Origin: Streptomyces olindensis
GTDB taxonomy: Bacteria > Actinomycetota > Actinomycetes > Streptomycetales > Streptomycetaceae
NCBI GenBank assembly: GCA_000696115.1
Contig: JJOH01000096.1
Location: forward strand, 62,001-126,000
Length of the DNA stretch: 64,000 bases
Direction of reading: 5' to 3'
Positions 62,806 through 64,000 of this stretch are shown piece by piece. The notes beneath the pieces were generated by a model that saw nothing but the letters and a program-made list of their open reading frames with translations, had not been told where the DNA came from and made no database searches. The first letter of the stretch is position 1; every line of letters begins with the position of its first letter. The position numbers and the translations under genes are program-made.

Positions 62806-63864
62806 ATGACGACGAACCACCGGATCGCCCTGATTCCGGGCGACGGCATCGGCGCCGAGGTACTTCCCCCAGCACAGCAGGTGCTCGATGTTCTCGGCCG
62901 CCGCCACGGCTTCAGCCTGTCCTGCACGTCGTACGACTGGTCGTGCGAGCGGTACCTGCGGGAGGGCGCCATGATGCCCGCAGACGGGATCGACCAGCTG
63001 CGCGAGGCGGACGCGATCCTGCTGGGCGCGGTGGGATACCCGGGGGTGCCCGACCATGTTTCGCTGTGGGGACTGCTCATCCCGATCCGGCGCAGCTTCC
63101 GCCAGTACGTCAACCTCCGGCCCATCCGTGTCTTCGAAGGCATCGACAGCCCGGTGCGCGGCGCACGGCCGGGCGAGGTCGATGTCGTCGTCGTGCGCGA
63201 GAACATGGAAGGCGAGTACAGCGAGGTCGGCGGCCGGCTCAACAGCGGCTTCCCGGACGAGATCGCCGTGCAGGAGGCCGTGTTCACCCGGGCCGGCGTC
63301 ACACGCCTGCTGGACTACGCCTTCACGCTCGCCTCCCGGCGCGGCGGCCGCCTGACCTCCGCGACCAAGTCGAACGGCATCATCCACACCATGCCGTTCT
63401 GGGACCAGCTCGTCACCGAGCGGGCCGCCTCGTTCCCGCAGGTCGCCTGGGACCAGGAGCACATCGACGCGCTCGCGGCCAAGTTCGTCCTCGAGCCGGC
63501 CCGTTTCGACGTCGTCGTCGCCTCCAACCTCTTCGGCGACATCCTCAGCGACCTCGCGGCCGCCGTCGCCGGATCCATCGGTATCGCCCCGGCGGCCAAC
63601 CTCAACCCCGAGCGGGACTTTCCCTCGATGTTCGAGCCGGTGCACGGCTCCGCACCCGACATCGCGGGGAAGGGCATCGCCAACCCGCTGGGCGCGATCT
63701 GGTCCGCGGCCATGATGCTCGACCACCTCGGCCATCCCGCCGCGGCCAGGGACATCACGGACGCGATCGCCGCGGTCCTGGCCAAGACCGATGTCCGCAC
63801 CCATGACCTGGGCGGAACCGCGACCACCGCCGAGTTCACCGACAAGCTGATCGAGCTCCTCTGA
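62806..63864 (+). CDS. tartrate/D-malate dehydrogenase-type beta-decarboxylating dehydrogenase
   Basis: A 352-residue protein of the isocitrate/isopropylmalate dehydrogenase family. The tartrate dehydrogenase branch is indicated by GAVGYPGVPDHVSLWGLLIP (residues about 79-98), YVNLRPIRVF, and VRENMEGEYSEVGGR; the metal-binding Asp cluster is in FDVVVASNLFGDILSD and the NAD loop in VHGSAPDIAGKGIANPLGAI. It oxidises D-malate or tartrate-type acids with NAD and divalent metal. ATG 62806 is the first start before the IALIPGDGIG strand. Confidence 0.9.
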   Translation: MTTNHRIALIPGDGIGAEVLPPAQQVLDVLGRRHGFSLSCTSYDWSCERYLREGAMMPADGIDQLREADAILLGAVGYPGVPDHVSLWGLLIPIRRSFRQYVNLRPIRVFEGIDSPVRGARPGEVDVVVVRENMEGEYSEVGGRLNSGFPDEIAVQEAVFTRAGVTRLLDYAFTLASRRGGRLTSATKSNGIIHTMPFWDQLVTERAASFPQVAWDQEHIDALAAKFVLEPARFDVVVASNLFGDILSDLAAAVAGSIGIAPAANLNPERDFPSMFEPVHGSAPDIAGKGIANPLGAIWSAAMMLDHLGHPAAARDITDAIAAVLAKTDVRTHDLGGTATTAEFTDKLIELL

Positions 63865-63978
63865 GCCATCTCCCCCTGCCTCATGGGTGAAGCGAAGTAT
63901 GGGTTGACCTGCAGGATTCCATGGCCGAAAGTGAGCGCCATTCCAGCGGGGCCTAAACCGGAAGAAAGGAGCGATTTC

Positions 63979-64000
63979 ATGAGCATCCCGAAGCGCGTCG
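63979..64000 (+). CDS. start of an unidentified gene (runs off window)
   Basis: ATG 63979 with a perfectly placed AAAGGAG (63965-63971) opens MSIPKRV before the sequence ends. Too short to identify. Confidence 0.55.

Overview
The window reads as Streptomyces (or a close high-GC actinomycete) DNA. The GC content is very high, genes are packed on both strands with many ATGA/GTGA overlaps and GTG starts, lipoprotein and streptogrisin-type secreted proteins are present, and there is an intact Tpg-type telomere terminal protein gene (57405-57962). Regulators are unusually dense: 14 transcription-factor genes, mostly in divergent pairs, plus one broken TetR fragment. No rRNA, tRNA or CRISPR array was recognised.

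Region 1 (1-14.9 kb) is a LacI-controlled uptake and hydrolysis locus. It holds the start of an alpha-L-rhamnosidase, an alpha/beta hydrolase, a LacI regulator, a four-gene peptide-type ABC importer in which one permease is fused to an ATPase, a zinc alcohol dehydrogenase, an MFS exporter with a divergent XRE regulator, a second very similar LacI with a divergent MFS transporter, and an HSL-type esterase preceded by a 23-bp tandem repeat array. The two lacI genes and the importer share a promoter element.

Region 2 (15-29.3 kb) is an aromatic catabolic island. An AAHS-type MFS transporter, an IclR regulator, maleylacetate reductase, hydroxyquinol 1,2-dioxygenase and an FAD monooxygenase form an intradiol (hydroxyquinol) branch leading to 3-oxoadipate. 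A LysR/SnoaL pair separates it from a second branch with an extradiol VOC dioxygenase, FAH-family hydrolase, zinc oxidoreductase, a solute-binding-fold protein without signal peptide, both subunits of a 3-oxoacid CoA-transferase, and a GntR regulator. A GntR-like palindrome recurs at the promoters of this island. Together with region 1 this could be a route from plant phenolic glycosides to central metabolism (inference).

Region 3 (29.3-54.4 kb) is mixed accessory chromosome: broken hydrolase and TetR relics, a frameshifted SPL-like radical SAM gene, a secreted S1 peptidase, a PhyH-like dioxygenase, a MatC/PrpF/LysR dicarboxylate locus, a lipoprotein plus I36-like secreted protein pair, a deletion scar joining an FAD monooxygenase to a luciferase-like monooxygenase, two TetR genes, an enoyl-CoA hydratase with a molybdopterin oxidoreductase, and assorted enzymes and transporters.

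Region 4 (54.4-62 kb) is subtelomere-like: a decayed IS481 transposase, a second lipoprotein/secreted-protein pair, tpg, decayed IS5-type transposases, IS-associated small ORFs flanking an SDR/TetR cassette, and a helicase fragment. The window closes with a LysR and a tartrate/malate dehydrogenase and the first codons of one more gene.
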